A DNA stretch of 64,000 bases. Origin: Parabacteroides sp. PFB2-10 (lineage in GTDB: Bacteria > Bacteroidota > Bacteroidia > Bacteroidales > Tannerellaceae). The notes below the pieces were generated by a model. That model had not been told where the DNA came from and did no database searches. It was given only the letters and a program-made list of their open reading frames with translations. The stretch lies in contig NZ_JARXWI010000002.1 of the NCBI RefSeq assembly GCF_029893085.1, positions 62,001-126,000 on the forward strand, written 5' to 3'. Position 1 is the stretch's first letter. Each line of letters starts with the position of its first letter. Shown piece after piece: positions 9,051-17,475 of the stretch. A program made the position numbers and the translations under genes.

Positions 9051-9881
9051 CTATTTCAGTTGCTTTTCGCCGTAGTTGATGCGAACGCCATGCATATTCA
9101 ATACATGATCGAGCCCCATCATGCCGCGCTCGGTCTTTTCGCCTTTCACCTTACCTGCCAACATATCGATCGACATCTGCCGCATATCGCTTATGCGCTT
9201 CGGGGTTTCTATGTTTGTACCCATATAATGACCCGGATAAAGATGGGTGAGTTTGTATTTCTTCATCAGTCCTTCCATCTTTTCACAAGTGGCCAAAAGC
9301 GTTGAAAAATCCGTTCCGAGTAAGAGATTTCCGGATCCAAAAGCATCGCCGCTAAAGCCATAACCCTTTTCTTTGTCGATGAATGTGGTGGAGCCGGGCG
9401 TATGTCCCGGTGTGAAGACCACCTCGATCCGGCGGCCACCCAGGTCGATCATCTCCCCATCTTTCAGATACCGGATCTCGCCTTTGTAGTTGGGCATGGT
9501 GCCCGGAACATTAACCGTATCGGCAGCGTTCAGGTAGATTACCGGAAAATAGTGTATGGGCTCGCCCGTATGGTCGGAATGTACATGAGTAGCCACAAGT
9601 GTTACCGGTTTGTCGGTGATGGAGGCTACGATTTTATCCAGATCAGCGATCTTCTTACCTGCATCTATCAGGATAGCGCGTTCGTTGCCTTCGATCAGAT
9701 ACAATGACTCGTTGGCTATCAGATGTCCGTTGCCTACCCAGGTGTGAGCATCGATCTGACGGAAGATCACATCTTCGCTTCTGAATACCTCTTTTTCTTT
9801 ATACTGCGACGTAGGTTCTTGTGCTACAATAGTTGCCACCTGCACAAAAATAACTATGGCTAATAAACAGAACTTCTTCAT
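9051..9881 (-). CDS. Exported MBL-fold metallo-hydrolase
   Basis: A 276-residue metallo-beta-lactamase-fold protein with a Sec signal peptide (residues 1-20). The metal motif is H99-V-H101-S-D103-H104 (ATHVHSDHTG). FTPGHTPGSTTFID and YGFSGDAFGSG supply the later His and Asp ligands, and LYPGHYMGT the last His. Length and motifs fit the broad hydrolase superfamily rather than a specific beta-lactamase. Substrate unknown. It is 43 bp downstream of the aldo/keto reductase gene in the same direction. Confidence 0.87.
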   Translation of the reverse strand: MKKFCLLAIVIFVQVATIVAQEPTSQYKEKEVFRSEDVIFRQIDAHTWVGNGHLIANESLYLIEGNERAILIDAGKKIADLDKIVASITDKPVTLVATHVHSDHTGEPIHYFPVIYLNAADTVNVPGTMPNYKGEIRYLKDGEMIDLGGRRIEVVFTPGHTPGSTTFIDKEKGYGFSGDAFGSGNLLLGTDFSTLLATCEKMEGLMKKYKLTHLYPGHYMGTNIETPKRISDMRQMSIDMLAGKVKGEKTERGMMGLDHVLNMHGVRINYGEKQLK

Positions 9882-9924
9882 ACTGTATTTGTTTTATAAT
9901 GAGTTGGAATGCCGGTGATTTATC

Positions 9925-11064
9925 TTAAAACAAATCCCTGGCGCGTTCCATATTTCGGATGATGGGAACGGAAAAGGGACATTTGTCTTCACAACTGCCA
10001 CAGGCAATACAGTCGGCACCCGTTGCCGGTAAGGCGTTGTAGTGCTGACGGATGCTTGGCGGGACATTCGCCGTGTCCAACAGAGCAATATCAAGGTATT
10101 TGTTGACCATGGCGATATCAATATCGACCGGGCAAGGCTGGCAATGGTTGCAATAGACACATTGACCGCTACCCTCTCCCTGGTAATTGCGGATGATCTC
10201 CATATAATCGCGTTGCTGTTCGGTCGTATGCAGATAACCAACTGCCTCTTCCACCTGTTTGGCCGACTGGCAGCCGATCATCGTACTGACAACTCCCGGG
10301 CGGGTCAATGCGTAATGGACGCATTGCGCGACAGTCATCGCTTTTTTGAACGGGGAGTGTTCGGCCGACAAAAGCCTTCCACCGCCCAATGTCTTCATCA
10401 CCGTAATGGCAATTTCCTGTTGTTCGCAGTATTTGTAAAGCTCCGCCCGCACCGGATCAATGGTGACATATTGCTGTTCGGATAACTCTTCCATGGTGCT
10501 TAACACATCCGTTCCGGCAGGTGTCATATCGAAGGCAGGGTTTATGCTGAACATCATCAGATCCACAACGCCAGTCTCCAGGAGCTTCCGGGCAACAACC
10601 GGGTTGTGTGAGCTTGTTCCAATCGCCCGGATAATGCCCTTTCGTTTCAACTCCAAGGCATAGTCGACAATGCCATTCGCGAAGATTTGCTCCAACGCCT
10701 CATCGGAATCCATGAAAAACAACATACCCACATCTATATAATCGGTATCGAGATTCTTCAATAGCTTTTCGAAATAATGTTGACAGGTAGCCAAATCACG
10801 GCTGACATCGTATTGTTCACTTAAATCCACCGAGCCGATATGCCCTTGAATAATCATTTCTTTGCGACGATTACCAAGCGCTTTGCCTATATTCTGCCTC
10901 ACCTCGTCGCCGGGCATAAACAGATCCATGATATTTATGCCCTGATCCAAAGCCGCATGAATGGTTTCTTCCACCACGGCATAAGGTTTATTGTCTAAAT
11001 GCTCCGATCCCAATCCGATCACGCTGGCCGAAAGGCCGGTTTTCCCTATTTTCCGATAGTCCAT
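9925..11064 (-). CDS. Aldo/keto reductase with C-terminal 4Fe-4S domain
   Basis: A 379-residue protein with an aldo/keto reductase barrel (YRKIGKTGLSASVIGLGSEH at the start; DTDYIDVGMLFFMDSDEAL and IRAIGTSSHNPVVARKLLE in the middle). It is followed by a ferredoxin-type C-terminus with CVYCNHCQPCPVDI and CIACGSCEDKCPF. This AKR-ferredoxin fusion is common in anaerobes; it probably moves electrons between a carbonyl substrate and ferredoxin or flavodoxin. First gene of the four-gene operon. A TACCTTTG -7 box lies at 11121-11128. Substrate not predictable. Confidence 0.88.
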   Translation of the reverse strand: MDYRKIGKTGLSASVIGLGSEHLDNKPYAVVEETIHAALDQGINIMDLFMPGDEVRQNIGKALGNRRKEMIIQGHIGSVDLSEQYDVSRDLATCQHYFEKLLKNLDTDYIDVGMLFFMDSDEALEQIFANGIVDYALELKRKGIIRAIGTSSHNPVVARKLLETGVVDLMMFSINPAFDMTPAGTDVLSTMEELSEQQYVTIDPVRAELYKYCEQQEIAITVMKTLGGGRLLSAEHSPFKKAMTVAQCVHYALTRPGVVSTMIGCQSAKQVEEAVGYLHTTEQQRDYMEIIRNYQGEGSGQCVYCNHCQPCPVDIDIAMVNKYLDIALLDTANVPPSIRQHYNALPATGADCIACGSCEDKCPFSVPIIRNMERARDLF

Positions 11065-11120
11065 GATTTAATCTCTATTTATATAAGCATTCTTTTTCCG
11101 AAGGAGAATTCATAAAAAAA

Positions 11121-11128
11121 CAAAGGTA
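11121..11128 (-). promoter_or_regulatory. Bacteroidetes-type -7 box of the aldo/keto reductase operon
   Basis: The minus strand reads TACCTTTG, an exact match to TAnnTTTG, 57 bp upstream of the reductase start. No clear -33 TTTG was found at 19-21 bp. Confidence 0.55.
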
Positions 11129-11245
11129 AGAAGATTTCGTCTCAGGTTGTTTGTTTTAAAGCTCAAAACGTTTTACTGTGCGGTCCAAACAAGTTACCAG
11201 GGCAAACGCATTGATTTCCTGCAAAATCGCCGGATTTTTTGCTAT

Positions 11246-11325
11246 TTGACAATTATCAATCAATTGTTTGACAATTGTGGTTTAATTGATTGACAATTGT
11301 CAATTAATGCGTTGACAATTGTCAA
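11246..11325. repeat. Four TTGACAATTGTCAA-type palindromes at exact 22-bp spacing
   Basis: Units start at 11246 (TTGACAATTATCAA), 11268 (TTGACAATTGTGG), 11290 and 11312 (both perfect TTGACAATTGTCAA). Every step is 22 bp, about two helical turns, so protein dimers would bind on one face of the DNA. The block is flanked by an imperfect outer inverted repeat (GCCGGATTTTTTG near 11229; TTGAAATCCAGCCG near 11331). It lies between the divergent aldo/keto reductase operon and the SRP RNA gene, far from both starts. It looks like an operator array; the protein is unknown. Confidence 0.7.
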
Positions 11326-11478
11326 ATGTTTTGAAATCCAGCCGAAAAATTCTTTCTATGCTCTGATGAATCCGGTTTTTTGTCATGAAAAATGAAGAAT
11401 ATACATATTTTAACACAATCCAGTTTCATGGATTCCAACAAGTTAGAAGCTTCTTTTTGCCCGGATTGTCAAAAACAG

Positions 11479-11508
11479 TTGGACGGAGAGAAAAAATAAC
11501 TACTTTTG
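11479..11508 (+). promoter_or_regulatory. Promoter of the SRP RNA-tRNA-Thr unit
   Basis: A TACTTTTG -7 box at 11501-11508 lies six bases before the first paired base of the SRP RNA, the expected start distance. A TTGG at 11479-11482 may be the -33 element (18-bp spacer). Confidence 0.65.
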
Positions 11509-11513
11509 CAGCC

Positions 11514-11610
11514 GGGTAAGTCCTATACGGCATGCTCCCTCGGAATTCCCCCAGGGCTTGACCGCAGCAAGGGTACTTGGTTGTAGCGGCGCGATATAGT
11601 CAGCTTACCC
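11514..11610 (+). ncRNA. ffs: Signal recognition particle RNA, small bacterial type (4.5S)
   Basis: About 97 nt. The ends pair (GGGTAAG with CTTACCC). The core contains the SRP helix-8 signature: CCCCCAGGGCTTGACCGCAG, then CAAGGGTACTTGG and TTGTAGCGG, an asymmetric loop plus a capping loop that bind Ffh. The RNA directs co-translational targeting of membrane and secreted proteins. It is followed after four bases by tRNA-Thr, with no terminator between. Confidence 0.85.
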
Positions 11611-11614
11611 ACCT

Positions 11615-11688
11615 GCCTCTTTAGCTCAGTTGGCCAGAGCACGTGATTTGTAATCTCGGGGTCGTTGGTTCGAATCCGACAAGAGGCT
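11615..11688 (+). tRNA. tRNA-Thr (anticodon UGU)
   Basis: A 74-nt cloverleaf: acceptor GCCTCTT/AAGAGGC with discriminator T, D-arm AGCTCAGTTGGCCAGAGC, anticodon stem CGTGA/TCTCG around loop TTTGTAA (anticodon TGT), and a T-arm with GGTTCGAATCC. CCA is not encoded. It appears to share the SRP RNA promoter and ends in the terminator just downstream. Confidence 0.95.
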
Positions 11689-11689
11689 C

Positions 11690-11724
11690 AAAAAGAGAAA
11701 CCTTTTTCGGGTTTCTCTTTTTTT
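11690..11724 (+). terminator. Rho-independent terminator after tRNA-Thr
   Basis: The stem AAAGAGAAACC pairs with GGTTTCTCTTT around a short TTTTTCG loop and runs into a T tract. Confidence 0.85.
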
Positions 11725-11778
11725 ATTTGTGTATTGCAGCTATAAGAAGTAATTTTGTCATCTGATACTAAAAGGCTC

Positions 11779-12327
11779 ATGTTGGAACATAAAAATATAT
11801 TATTCAAAAGCGCTATGACCTACGGCCTCTCGTTTGGTCTGTTTTGGTGTTTTAAGTATATTTTCTTTATGTTGGGCATCAGTTCCAACTTCTTTAGCTT
11901 CATCTACATGACTCTTACCTTCTTTGTTCCCTTTATAGGCTTGTATTATACCTGGCGATATAAAATGGATATCGGAGGACAGTTGGGCTTTATGCACGGC
12001 TGGCAATTCGGGATACTTCTTTATTTCTTTGCTGCTATGGTGATTGCTTTACTCCATTACGCGTTTTACCGCTACCTGGCGCCTCCGGGCTTTCTGGCTA
12101 ATTCGTTGCAACAAACCATCGATATGTTGAACAATGCTCAGGCAGACAGCAAAATGATCGAAGCCATCGAGAGCGTCAATGTAACTCCAATACAGATGGC
12201 TATCCAGGGTATCTTCAATAATGTTTTCTACGGCATCCTTTTTTCGATCCCTGTTGCTTACCTTGTCAAGCGATTGAGAACCCCGGTTCTTCCTAATAAT
12301 GAAAACACGACAGACGATAACGAATAA
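11779..12327 (+). CDS. DUF4199 membrane protein
   Basis: About 182 residues with four membrane segments: SAMTYGLSFGLFWCFKYIFF, the FIYMTLTFFVPFIGLYYTW segment, FGILLYFFAAMVIALLHYAF, and IFNNVFYGILFSIPVAYLVK near the C-terminus. The layout matches DUF4199, a Bacteroidetes family of unknown function usually found next to a DPM1-like glycosyltransferase, as here (five bases separate them). A TTG at 11755 would add eight residues; I prefer the ATG at 11779. It probably works with the glycosyltransferase in moving or using a lipid-linked sugar, but that is inference. Confidence 0.85.
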   Translation: MLEHKNILFKSAMTYGLSFGLFWCFKYIFFMLGISSNFFSFIYMTLTFFVPFIGLYYTWRYKMDIGGQLGFMHGWQFGILLYFFAAMVIALLHYAFYRYLAPPGFLANSLQQTIDMLNNAQADSKMIEAIESVNVTPIQMAIQGIFNNVFYGILFSIPVAYLVKRLRTPVLPNNENTTDDNE

Positions 12328-12332
12328 TAATT

Positions 12333-13286
12333 ATGGATATATCAGTTGTTATACCTCTTTACAATGAAGCCGAATCGCTTCCCGAACTCAACGCCTGGAT
12401 CGAACGGGTGATGGATGAGCATGGATTCAGCTACGAGATTATTTATGTGGACGACGGAAGCAATGACGGCTCATGGGATGTGATCGAAGCGTTGAAAAAG
12501 AAGAACGACCGTGTCTGCGGCATCCGGTTTCGCCGCAATTACGGCAAATCGCCCGGACTGCATTGCGGATTCAAGCGGGCGCAAGGTGATGTGGTGATTA
12601 CCATGGATGCCGACCTGCAGGACAGCCCCGATGAGATTCCGGAACTCTACCGTATGATCAAAGAGGAGGGCTACGACCTGGTGTCGGGCTGGAAAAAGAA
12701 ACGTTACGATCCGCTTTCGAAGACGATCCCTACGAAGTTGTTTAATGCGACAGCCCGTCGTTTCTCCGGTGTCAAATTGCATGATTTCAATTGCGGATTG
12801 AAGTCATACGACAAAAGAGTGGTAAAAAATATTGAGATATATAATGATATGCATCGTTATATCCCCTATTTGGCAAAGAACGCGGGATTCAATAAAATCG
12901 GCGAAAAGGTGGTGCAGCATCAGGCACGTAAATATGGCAGTAGCAAGTTCGGACTCAGCCGCTTCTTCCATGGCTACCTCGATTTGCTAACGCTGTGGTT
13001 TACCTCCCGCTTCGGGAAGAAACCGATGCATTTCTTTGGCTTATTGGGTACATTGATGTTTCTGATTGGGTTTATCGCCCTCATCATTGTGTTATCCATG
13101 AAGCTGGCATCGATCCTATCTCCGGATTCAACGCTAAGACCGCTGGTGACCAGCTCGCCCTATTTCTACATCTCCCTTACCTCGATGATCATAGGGACTC
13201 AGCTGTTTCTTATCGGGTTCCTGGGAGAACTGGTGGCACGCGATTCATCCCAACGCAACAATTACAATATTGATAAAGAGATTTAA
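12333..13286 (+). CDS. DPM1/GtrB-like family 2 glycosyltransferase
   Basis: A 317-residue GT2 enzyme. The N-terminal GT-A domain carries VVIPLYNEAESLPEL, YVDDGSNDGS and the metal-binding DAD in VVITMDADLQDSPDEIP. Two C-terminal membrane segments (FFGLLGTLMFLIGFIALIIV and ISLTSMIIGTQLFLIGFLG) match the polyprenyl-phosphate glycosyltransferase group. The likely reaction is transfer of a nucleotide sugar to undecaprenyl phosphate at the inner membrane. It lies between DUF4199 and ApbE genes; the ApbE ATG follows the stop codon after one base. Confidence 0.9.
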   Translation: MDISVVIPLYNEAESLPELNAWIERVMDEHGFSYEIIYVDDGSNDGSWDVIEALKKKNDRVCGIRFRRNYGKSPGLHCGFKRAQGDVVITMDADLQDSPDEIPELYRMIKEEGYDLVSGWKKKRYDPLSKTIPTKLFNATARRFSGVKLHDFNCGLKSYDKRVVKNIEIYNDMHRYIPYLAKNAGFNKIGEKVVQHQARKYGSSKFGLSRFFHGYLDLLTLWFTSRFGKKPMHFFGLLGTLMFLIGFIALIIVLSMKLASILSPDSTLRPLVTSSPYFYISLTSMIIGTQLFLIGFLGELVARDSSQRNNYNIDKEI

Positions 13287-13287
13287 T

Positions 13288-14289
13288 ATGAAACAGATTA
13301 ATTTGATTCTCGCCTCTCTGATTATTTTTTCTTCTATCTCTTGCACGCAGAAAAAGGAATATTTTGAAGAGACCGGATCGGTTTTCCATACATCATATTC
13401 TATTAAGTATGAGGCCTCCAAACTGATGACCGAAGAGATCGACGCCGAGTTGCAAGCGGTCAACATGTCGCTTAATCCCTTCAATCCGAATGCGATTATA
13501 GCGAAGGTGAATCGCAATGAGAAGGTAGAGATAGACGAGCATTTCCGGATTGTTTTCAACAAAGCGATGGAGATATCCGAAAAATCGGGCGGGATGTTTG
13601 ATATTACCTGCGCTCCGTTTATCAATATATGGGGATTCGGCTTTAAAGACGAAGAACGGGTAACACCGGAGATGATCGACAGCATCAAACCATTTGTAGG
13701 CTATCAGAAAATACGTATTGAGGGCAACCAGGTGGTAAAAGACGACCCGCGCATTATGCTGAATGCCTCTGCCATTGCCAAAGGATATACATGCGATGTG
13801 GTGGCCGATATGCTGGAAGCACATGGTGTCAGGAACTATATGGTCGAGATTGGCGGTGAAGTAACGGCCAAAGGGGTAAATAACCAGGGTATTCCCTGGC
13901 GGATAGGTATTCGCAAACCGGAAGAAGCCGGAGCAGGACGCCCGATTGCCATCGAAGAGGTGGTGCATCTAACCGATAAAAAAGGTGTGGCCACTTCCGG
14001 CGACTACCAGAATTATTACGTGAAAGAGGGCAAGAAATACGCGCATACAATCAATCCAATGACCGGTTATCCGGCCGAACAAAATATTTTAAGCAGTACG
14101 ATCATCGCAGAAAATTGCATGACAGCCGACGGTTGGGCAACCGCCTTTACCGCTATGGGCTTGGAAGAGGCTTGCCGTGTTGGCGATTCCATTCCCGGAT
14201 TGGAGTATTTCTTTATCTGGTCAGACGAGAATGGATCCTATAGGTTTAGCTATTCTCAAGGGATGGCAAAGTATCTTCCGAACAGATAA
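13288..14289 (+). CDS. apbE: FAD:protein FMN transferase (ApbE), lipoprotein
   Basis: About 333 residues. The signal ends in the lipobox SISC. Family motifs include SGGMFDITCAPFINIWGFG, MLNASAIAKGYTCDVVADML, MVEIGGEVTAKG and the HTINPMTGYPAE site. ApbE covalently attaches FMN to threonine in flavoproteins such as NqrB/NqrC and RnfG on the outer face of the inner membrane. A TTG at 13270 would overlap the glycosyltransferase gene; the ATG at 13288, directly after its stop codon, is the better start. A strong terminator follows at 14329. Confidence 0.93.
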   Translation: MKQINLILASLIIFSSISCTQKKEYFEETGSVFHTSYSIKYEASKLMTEEIDAELQAVNMSLNPFNPNAIIAKVNRNEKVEIDEHFRIVFNKAMEISEKSGGMFDITCAPFINIWGFGFKDEERVTPEMIDSIKPFVGYQKIRIEGNQVVKDDPRIMLNASAIAKGYTCDVVADMLEAHGVRNYMVEIGGEVTAKGVNNQGIPWRIGIRKPEEAGAGRPIAIEEVVHLTDKKGVATSGDYQNYYVKEGKKYAHTINPMTGYPAEQNILSSTIIAENCMTADGWATAFTAMGLEEACRVGDSIPGLEYFFIWSDENGSYRFSYSQGMAKYLPNR

Positions 14290-14328
14290 TTATCATCGAT
14301 TTTATCCGATATAATAGAAACGTATAAG

Positions 14329-14367
14329 AGAGGGCGAAACAACAGATAAGTTTCGCCCTCTTTTTCG
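14329..14367 (+). terminator. Rho-independent terminator after apbE
   Basis: GAGGGCGAAAC pairs with GTTTCGCCCTC around a loop of about nine bases, followed by TTTTTCG. Confidence 0.88.
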
Positions 14368-14446
14368 TTTAAAAACAAGCCTGGAAAACAGAACAACTTT
14401 CCAAATAAAATTAAGGAAATATTTCTATATTCCTAAAAAAAGAGTG

Positions 14447-14454
14447 TACCTTTG
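14447..14454 (+). promoter_or_regulatory. -7 box of the methylmalonyl-CoA decarboxylase operon
   Basis: TACCTTTG matches TAnnTTTG and lies 50 bp before the epimerase ATG, just after the apbE terminator. No exact -33 TTTG was found. Confidence 0.6.
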
Positions 14455-14504
14455 CAGCTTTATTGCATATTAACTTTTACGAAATCATTAATTTAACAAA
14501 AAAG

Positions 14505-14918
14505 ATGGAACTTACGCACATTGAACACTTGGGTATCGCCGTGAAAAGCATCGAAGCATGTCTACCCTACTATGAAGGTGTTCTGGGATTGAAATGCTAC
14601 AACATTGAAGTAGTGGAAGATCAAAAAGTAAAAACAGCTTTCTTTAAAGTGGGCCAAACTAAAATCGAATTGCTGGAACCAACCAGCGAGGAGAGCACAA
14701 TCGCCAAGTTCATTGAGAAACGTGGAGAAGGTATTCATCACATTGCTTTTGCGGTGCCTGATGTACAAAGTGCATTGGAAGAGGTGGCAGCAAAAGGCGT
14801 ACAGTTGATCGACAAAGCCCCTCGTGGCGGTGCCGAAGGGTTGGATATCGCCTTTTTACATCCGAAATCAACCTGCGGTGTTTTGACCGAGTTGTGCATG
14901 GAAGGACAGGATAAATAA
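14505..14918 (+). CDS. mce: Methylmalonyl-CoA epimerase
   Basis: About 137 residues of the vicinal-oxygen-chelate (glyoxalase) fold in two repeats: [20 protein letters not shown] and [20 protein letters not shown]. The metal-binding His residues lie in HLGIAV and HHIAFAV, with Glu in [11 protein letters not shown] and LTELCM. It interconverts R- and S-methylmalonyl-CoA between the mutase and the decarboxylase in the succinate-propionate route. The ATG at 14505 fits the family's N-terminus; an upstream TTG at 14463 would sit only nine bases from the -7 box. First gene of the decarboxylase operon. Confidence 0.93.
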   Translation: MELTHIEHLGIAVKSIEACLPYYEGVLGLKCYNIEVVEDQKVKTAFFKVGQTKIELLEPTSEESTIAKFIEKRGEGIHHIAFAVPDVQSALEEVAAKGVQLIDKAPRGGAEGLDIAFLHPKSTCGVLTELCMEGQDK

Positions 14919-14950
14919 GATTCATTTTTAACAATAAATCATACAATACA

Positions 14951-16504
14951 ATGAGCAACCAGCTTGAAAAAGTAAAAGAACTTATCGAACTCCGCGAGAA
15001 AGCCCGCTTGGGTGGTGGAGAAAAAAGAATCGAAGCTCAACACAAAAAAGGCAAGTACACGGCACGCGAACGCATCGCCATGTTGCTTGACGAAGGTAGC
15101 TTCGAAGAATTTGACATGTTTGTGCAGCACCGCAGTACAAACTTTGGCATTGAGAAAACCAAATTCCTGGGCGACGGTGTTGTGACAGGTTATGGTACAA
15201 TCGAAGGTCGTGTCGTTTATATCTACGCACAGGACTTCACTGTTTTTGGTGGCGCGCTGTCGGAAACATTAGCCATGAAGATCTGTAAAGTAATGGATCA
15301 GGCCATGAAGATGGGTGCCCCGGTAATCGGATTGAACGACTCGGGTGGTGCACGTATTCAGGAAGGCGTAAATGCGTTGGCTGGATATGCTGAAATCTTC
15401 CAGCGTAATATCCTGGCTTCCGGTGTTGTTCCGCAGATCTCTGGTATCTTTGGTCCTTGTGCCGGTGGTGCCGTTTATTCTCCGGCATTGACCGACTTCA
15501 ACATTATGACTCGCGGAACAAGCTATATGTTCCTGACTGGTCCGAAAGTGGTTAAAACTGTAACAGGTGAAGACGTAACTCAGGAAGAACTGGGAGGTGC
15601 CAGTGTACACACGACCAAGTCAGGGGTTGCTCACTTTGCTGTTGACACAGAAGAAGAAGGCTTCCAACTGATTCGTCATTTGATCAGCTTCATTCCGCAA
15701 AACAACCTGGAAGAAACACCGGTTATCGAATGTAACGATCCGATCGACCGTTTGGACGATGTATTGAATGACATCATCCCAGACAGTCCGAACCAGGCAT
15801 ATGACATGTATGAAGTGATCGGTACGATCATTGATGGTAGCGAGTTCCTGGAAGTACATGCCGATTATGCTAAAAATATTATTGTAGGTTTTGCCCGTTT
15901 CAACGGACAATCAGTTGGTATCATTGCCAACCAACCGAAGATCATGGCAGGATGTCTCGATAGCAACGCTTCGCGCAAAGGAGCACGCTTCGTACGTTTC
16001 TGCGATGCTTTCAATATTCCTTTGGTTACTTTGGTTGACGTTCCGGGATTCCTTCCGGGAACAGGCCAGGAGTACAACGGTGTGATCCTGCATGGTGCGA
16101 AGCTGCTTTATGCTTATGGCGAAGCCACTGTGCCTAAGGTGACGGTTACACTGCGTAAATCATACGGTGGTGCTTATTGCGTGATGAGTTCTAAACACCT
16201 GCGTGGTGATATGAACTACGCATGGCCGACGGCTGAGATCGCTGTCATGGGACCGAGTGGTGCTGTAGAAGTAATCTTTGCCAAAGAGGTAGCGGCAGCC
16301 GAAGATCCTGCTAAACTTCAGGCAGAAAAAGAAGCAGAATACAAGAAAGCGTTTGCCAACCCATACAATGCGGCTCAATATGGTTATATCGACGATGTGA
16401 TCGAACCGCGTAATACCCGTTTCCGTGTTATCCGTGCTTTGCAGCAATTGCAGACAAAGAAACTGGTGAACCCGGCGAAGAAACATGACAATATGCCTCT
16501 GTAA
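14951..16504 (+). CDS. mmdA: Methylmalonyl-CoA decarboxylase alpha subunit (carboxyltransferase)
   Basis: A 517-residue acyl-CoA carboxylase beta-type carboxyltransferase. Landmarks are [74 protein letters not shown] and [18 protein letters not shown]. In this gene order it is the subunit that moves carboxylate from methylmalonyl-CoA to biotin on the small subunit. A propionyl-CoA carboxylase role is the alternative, but the sodium-pump beta subunit downstream argues for decarboxylation coupled to Na+ export. Confidence 0.93.
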   Translation: MSNQLEKVKELIELREKARLGGGEKRIEAQHKKGKYTARERIAMLLDEGSFEEFDMFVQHRSTNFGIEKTKFLGDGVVTGYGTIEGRVVYIYAQDFTVFGGALSETLAMKICKVMDQAMKMGAPVIGLNDSGGARIQEGVNALAGYAEIFQRNILASGVVPQISGIFGPCAGGAVYSPALTDFNIMTRGTSYMFLTGPKVVKTVTGEDVTQEELGGASVHTTKSGVAHFAVDTEEEGFQLIRHLISFIPQNNLEETPVIECNDPIDRLDDVLNDIIPDSPNQAYDMYEVIGTIIDGSEFLEVHADYAKNIIVGFARFNGQSVGIIANQPKIMAGCLDSNASRKGARFVRFCDAFNIPLVTLVDVPGFLPGTGQEYNGVILHGAKLLYAYGEATVPKVTVTLRKSYGGAYCVMSSKHLRGDMNYAWPTAEIAVMGPSGAVEVIFAKEVAAAEDPAKLQAEKEAEYKKAFANPYNAAQYGYIDDVIEPRNTRFRVIRALQQLQTKKLVNPAKKHDNMPL

Positions 16505-16549
16505 TTCTTACAGATGACGCGAGTAAGAAGTAAGATTAAAGAAGTATAA

Positions 16550-17452
16550 ATGACTATGTATAATAGAATAAAAAGAAACGCAGGATTTATATTGTTGTTC
16601 ATGTTGCTCTTTTCTTTTGGAGCGCAGGCGCAACGTGTAACCGCCATGCGAATAAATGAAGTGCTGGTCATCAATGAAGACAATTTCGTCGATGACTATG
16701 GTAAGCGAAGTGGCTGGATTGAACTGTATAACAGTTCAGCCGGTACGGTAAACATCGGTGGATGTTTTTTGACAAACGACAAAAACGACCCGAAGAAATA
16801 CCCTATTCCTAAAGGCGACGTATTGACAAAGATCCCTCCCCGGCAACACACACTGTTCTGGGCCGACGGGAATGCGAGCCGTGGTACGTTCCATGCCAGC
16901 TTCACGCTGGATCCGACAAAGGAGAACTACATCGCTCTTTATGATACGGATGGTAAGACATTGGTAGACGAAATAGTGATACCAGCAGCTCAAAAAGCAG
17001 ACGTAAGCTACGGACGGGCAGTAGACGGGCAAGACGAATGGGCTCTACTGCCCAAAGTTACACCAAGCACCAACAACTTGACATTGGACAGTAATGAGAA
17101 GATCGAGAACTTCAAGACGAAGGATTCCTTGGGACTTGGTATGACTGTGACGGCTATGGCAGTTGTATTCCTTGGATTGCTCGTTCTGTTCTTGGTATTC
17201 AAAATGACTGGTAAAGCATCTATCGCTGCTGGTGCCCGCCGGGCACAAAAGGCTACCGGAGCAGAAACGGTTGTGGCTGCACCGGGAGAACTCTCCGGGG
17301 AGATCTTGGTGGCTATTGGTATGGCGCTTTACGAATTGAATGAAGACGCGCACGATATTGAAAGCACGGTATTGACCATTCAGAAAGTGAAACGTACCTA
17401 TTCACCCTGGAGCTCCAAGATCTATGGATTACGCGAATTGCCAAGAAAGTAA
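16550..17452 (+). CDS. OadG-type decarboxylase subunit fused to a periplasmic lamin-tail domain
   Basis: A 300-residue fusion. Residues 1-28 form a signal peptide. Residues about 33-150 resemble a lamin-tail (LTD) beta-sandwich: MRINEVLVINEDNFVDDYG, SGWIELYNSSAGTVNIGGCF and LDPTKENYIALYD. One membrane helix follows at about 195-217 (GLGMTVTAMAVVFLGLLVLF), typical of OadG gamma subunits, then a cytoplasmic tail. Ordinary OadG proteins are roughly 80-130 residues, so the exported domain is an addition. The gene sits between the alpha and biotin-carrier genes, where gamma/delta subunits belong. It probably anchors the complex; the LTD may face the periplasm and bind something there. Confidence 0.82.
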   Translation: MTMYNRIKRNAGFILLFMLLFSFGAQAQRVTAMRINEVLVINEDNFVDDYGKRSGWIELYNSSAGTVNIGGCFLTNDKNDPKKYPIPKGDVLTKIPPRQHTLFWADGNASRGTFHASFTLDPTKENYIALYDTDGKTLVDEIVIPAAQKADVSYGRAVDGQDEWALLPKVTPSTNNLTLDSNEKIENFKTKDSLGLGMTVTAMAVVFLGLLVLFLVFKMTGKASIAAGARRAQKATGAETVVAAPGELSGEILVAIGMALYELNEDAHDIESTVLTIQKVKRTYSPWSSKIYGLRELPRK

Positions 17453-17475
17453 TTACCTATTAATATCATAAAAGA

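Noticed and set aside
9051-9881. Beta-lactamase resistance gene
   Set aside because: Only the general MBL metal motif is present; context is a redox operon and the sequence does not match known class B lactamases.
11226-11347. CRISPR array or replication iterons
   Set aside because: The units are 14-bp palindromes with 8-bp gaps and only four copies; no cas, rep or dnaA gene is near. An operator array fits better.
13245-13688. 147-codon minus-strand ORF inside apbE, and similar long shadow ORFs such as 22324-23016 and 45611-46669
   Set aside because: They are antisense to well-supported genes and encode no recognisable domains.
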